This document shows positions 32,078 to 33,985 of a DNA stretch of 33,985 bases, one piece after another (position 1 is the first letter of the stretch; every line of letters starts with the position of its first letter). Under the pieces are notes generated by a model. That model searched no databases, was not told the origin of the DNA, and saw only the letters and a list, made by a program, of their open reading frames with translations. Position numbers and translations under genes: made by a program. The DNA is from an uncultured Lachnospiraceae bacterium (GTDB lineage Bacteria; Bacillota; Clostridia; Lachnospirales; Lachnospiraceae). The stretch covers positions 1-33,985 of the forward strand of contig CAJUSJ010000040.1 of the NCBI GenBank assembly GCA_910588865.1. The letters are read 5' to 3'.

Positions 32078-33577
32078 ATGATAGAGATTTTATTAAATGA
32101 TAAAGCTTATGAGCAGGATATACGGGAGCTTCTCATGGCTTTCTACCCGGGACAGCCATTTTCCTACCAGCCGGGAGCGGAAGCGGATTTCTCCGTGGAG
32201 GGCATGGTCAGCAAAGACAGGAAAGAGTTTTCCCTGAAGATCATCAGCCACCGGTATCAGGAACCAGCGGTGTTCCCGGCAGATGGGGGAGAAGACTTGG
32301 AGGAGGAGCTGGAACATATAGAAGAGCCCATAGTGGTAGATTACCACAACCGGACAGAGACCAAAAGCAAGATCAAGAGGCGTCTCTACACCCTTCTGGT
32401 GCTGCGCGCGGGCCGCCTTCTCCCCTGGGGGACCCTGACAGGGATCCGTCCCACCAAGATTGTCATGACAAAGCTGCGGGAGGGGATGACGCCGGACCAG
32501 GCCGCCTCCTACATGAAGAAGACATATTTCACCAGCCAGGAGAAGATCGACCTGGCAGTGAGGACCACTCTCCGGGAGATGAGGCTTCTGGAGACATTGG
32601 ACTGCCAGGAAGGCTACAGCCTGTACATCGGCATCCCCTTCTGTCCCACCACCTGCCTGTACTGCTCCTTTACTTCCTATCCCATAGGAAAATGGAAAGA
32701 ACGCGCTCATCTGTACCTGGATGCCCTGTTCCTGGAGATGGAGCGGACGGCAAAACAGATGGAGGGAAAAATTCTGGACAGCGTGTATTTCGGCGGCGGT
32801 ACTCCCACCTCCTTGGAACCGGAAGAGCTTGACCGGCTTCTCACAAAACTTGAGGAGACCTTTGACTTAAGCTCTGTCAGGGAACTGACCGTGGAGGCGG
32901 GAAGGCCGGACAGCATCACCAGGGAGAAGCTCAAGGTGCTGAAAAACCACGGCGTCACCCGGATCTCCATCAATCCCCAGACCATGCGACAGAGGACTCT
33001 GGACCTGATCGGACGCCGCCACACCGTGGATATGGTAAAGGAGTGCTTTCATATGGCAAGGGACATGGGGTTTGACAACATTAACATGGATCTGATCGTG
33101 GGACTTCCGGAAGAAGGGCTGGAAGACGTGAGACATACCATGGAACAGATCCGCTCCCTGAATCCGGACAGCATCACGGTCCACTCCCTGGCCATCAAGC
33201 GGGCCGCCAGGCTGAATACCATGAAGGAAGTGTACAAGGATCTGAAGATCACGGGAACCCAGGAGATGATCGACTTAACCGCCCGGTACGCCAAAGACAT
33301 GGGGATGGAACCTTACTATCTGTACCGCCAGAAAAATATGGCAGGGAATTTTGAAAATGTGGGATACGCCAGACCGGGAAAAGCATGCCTGTATAACGTG
33401 TTGATCATGGAGGAGCAGCAGACCATCGTGGCCTGCGGAGCCGGGACTACAACCAAGCGGTTTTTTCCGGCAGAGAACCGGATTGAGCGGTGCGAAAATG
33501 TGAAGGATGTGGCCCTCTATATAGAAAAAATCCATGAGATGATTGAGAGGAAGCGGAAGCTGCTCACAGATTTTTGA
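32078..33577 (+). CDS. hemZ: Coproporphyrinogen III oxidase-like radical SAM protein HemZ
   Basis: 499 residues. The N-terminal ~170 residues are the extra domain typical of HemZ (KRRLYTLLVLRAGRLLPWGTLTGIRPTKIV). The radical SAM centre is GIPFCPTTCLYCSF (Cys near 189, 193, 196), followed by VYFGGGTPTSLEPEEL and GFDNINMDLIVGLPEE. The length and the HemZ-specific YYLYRQKNMAGNFENVGYA segment distinguish it from HemN (about 450) and HemW (about 380). HemZ was proposed to act as an oxygen-independent coproporphyrinogen dehydrogenase, but many Clostridia carry it without a full haem pathway, so the true reaction is uncertain. GGGGAG precedes the ATG. Confidence 0.93.
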   Translation: MIEILLNDKAYEQDIRELLMAFYPGQPFSYQPGAEADFSVEGMVSKDRKEFSLKIISHRYQEPAVFPADGGEDLEEELEHIEEPIVVDYHNRTETKSKIKRRLYTLLVLRAGRLLPWGTLTGIRPTKIVMTKLREGMTPDQAASYMKKTYFTSQEKIDLAVRTTLREMRLLETLDCQEGYSLYIGIPFCPTTCLYCSFTSYPIGKWKERAHLYLDALFLEMERTAKQMEGKILDSVYFGGGTPTSLEPEELDRLLTKLEETFDLSSVRELTVEAGRPDSITREKLKVLKNHGVTRISINPQTMRQRTLDLIGRRHTVDMVKECFHMARDMGFDNINMDLIVGLPEEGLEDVRHTMEQIRSLNPDSITVHSLAIKRAARLNTMKEVYKDLKITGTQEMIDLTARYAKDMGMEPYYLYRQKNMAGNFENVGYARPGKACLYNVLIMEEQQTIVACGAGTTTKRFFPAENRIERCENVKDVALYIEKIHEMIERKRKLLTDF

Positions 33578-33665
33578 GAGTTTCTTCATTCCCTTAAAGT
33601 ACAAGAAATGGTGAAAAATACATCAAAAATGATATAAGACAAAGCATGAACAGCGCGGGAGGAAG

Positions 33666-33809
33666 ATGACCATAGATGAACTCAAGACAGTCATCTGGAG
33701 ATATTTTCTCAGCTATTGGAATAATCGGAGGATCCGCTCTGCCAATGGAGGACTGCCGCCGATGGTCAAACGACAGCAATACTATAATTCCCTGAAAGAA
33801 ACTGCATAG
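33666..33809 (+). pseudogene. Transposase C-terminal remnant (IS3-like)
   Basis: A 47-codon frame reads TIDELKTVIWRYFLSYWNNRRI and ends after LPPMVKRQQYYNSLKETA. This is the pattern of the C-terminal end of an IS3/IS150-type transposase (EL...I..YI..YNN.R....L.G.SP...R). In-frame codons continue upstream only to 33633 before a stop, and the DDE core is missing, so it is a decayed fragment. It happens to carry an SD-like GGGAGGAAG before an ATG; a small expressed protein cannot be excluded but is unlikely. Confidence 0.65.
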
Positions 33810-33831
33810 GATACAAAATCCTTGAGGAAAA

Positions 33832-33851
33832 TGTGTCAACTAATCTTGACA
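33832..33851 (+). mobile_element. Possible right end of the degraded insertion sequence
   Basis: TGTGTCAACTAATCTTGACA, 22 nt after the remnant's stop, resembles the terminal repeats of IS3/IS150-type elements. No matching left end is visible in the window between here and hemZ. Confidence 0.35.
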
Positions 33852-33881
33852 AAATCAGCAAAAAAATTCATAAAAATCCTG

Positions 33882-33910
33882 TTGCGAAAGCGATGATAAA
33901 ACCGTACAAT
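33882..33910 (+). promoter_or_regulatory. Promoter for the gene running off the right edge
   Basis: TTGCGA (33882-33887) and TACAAT (33905-33910) with a 17-nt spacer, followed after about 45 nt by AAGGAGG. Confidence 0.55.
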
Positions 33911-33969
33911 ATAGATGGGATAGTATGCGAAATGTAAAAAGAGCCATACTGATAAAGGAGGTGTTTTTT

Positions 33970-33985
33970 ATGGCAACTTCAAGCA
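33970..33985 (+). CDS. Start of an unidentified gene (3' truncated by window)
   Basis: An ATG at 33970 follows AAGGAGG (33955-33961) and reads MATSS before the window ends. Five residues cannot identify it. MATSS/MANSS-type starts occur in alpha/beta small acid-soluble spore proteins of Lachnospiraceae and in other small proteins; that is only a guess. Confidence 0.5.

Overview
The window is a stretch of chromosome from a low-redundancy, moderately GC-rich (by eye slightly above 50 percent) Clostridia genome, most likely a Lachnospiraceae member (Clostridium cluster XIVa / Enterocloster-like). The basis is inference from gene content: an archaeal-type AspRS with GatCAB under a T-box, HemZ, a SEC-C-tagged methionine aminopeptidase, a PadR/DUF1700 module, strong AGGAGG ribosome sites, and carbohydrate ABC permeases without a local ATPase. 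No rRNA, tRNA, CRISPR array or intact mobile element was seen.

Layout. 1-402: 3' end of an Rpn-type nuclease/transposase gene. 495-3208: PadR regulator, a DUF1700-type membrane protein and an exported acidic protein, ending at a good terminator. 3297-3928 (minus): mntP manganese exporter. 3979-5076: solitary HipA-like kinase with a probable TTG start. 5080-17350: a long same-strand run beginning with a T-box leader, then aspS (archaeal type), gatC, gatA, gatB, a type Ic aspartate aminotransferase, a GtrA flippase-like protein, a giant YfhO-like protein and argH. 17357-19381 (minus): histidine kinase and OmpR-type response regulator. 19512-26029: divergent operon encoding a lipoprotein with a solute-binding domain, two MalF/MalG-type permeases, a membrane-fusion protein and a single-pass protein that resembles only the extracellular MacB domain. 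26030-26540: terminator plus four tandem ~85-bp structured repeats. 26541-27926: MATE exporter. 27920-28792 (minus): methionine aminopeptidase. 28949-33577: rel, a metallo-beta-lactamase-fold hydrolase and hemZ. 33578-33985: a transposase remnant and the first codons of a further gene.

How the genes work together. The T-box run is the indirect Asn-tRNA(Asn) pathway: a probably non-discriminating AspRS makes Asp-tRNA(Asn) and GatCAB amidates it (and Glu-tRNA(Gln)). The specifier loop reads GAAC, offering overlapping Glu (GAA) and Asn (AAC) codons, as in the dual-specificity T-box described for the Clostridium acetobutylicum transamidation operon. Aspartate aminotransferase and argH add aspartate/arginine nitrogen metabolism, while GtrA and YfhO are probably parts of a polyprenyl-phosphate sugar system for decorating envelope polymers.

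The best candidate for something undescribed is 17357-26029: a two-component system facing an operon that mixes sugar-ABC parts (lipoprotein and two permeases) with efflux-type parts (adaptor and MacB-like ectodomain), with no ATPase and no FtsX-type membrane domain. A 15-bp perfect inverted repeat sits between the divergent units. The second unusual item is the tandem repeat array at 26165-26504, whose hairpins keep pairing through compensatory changes.
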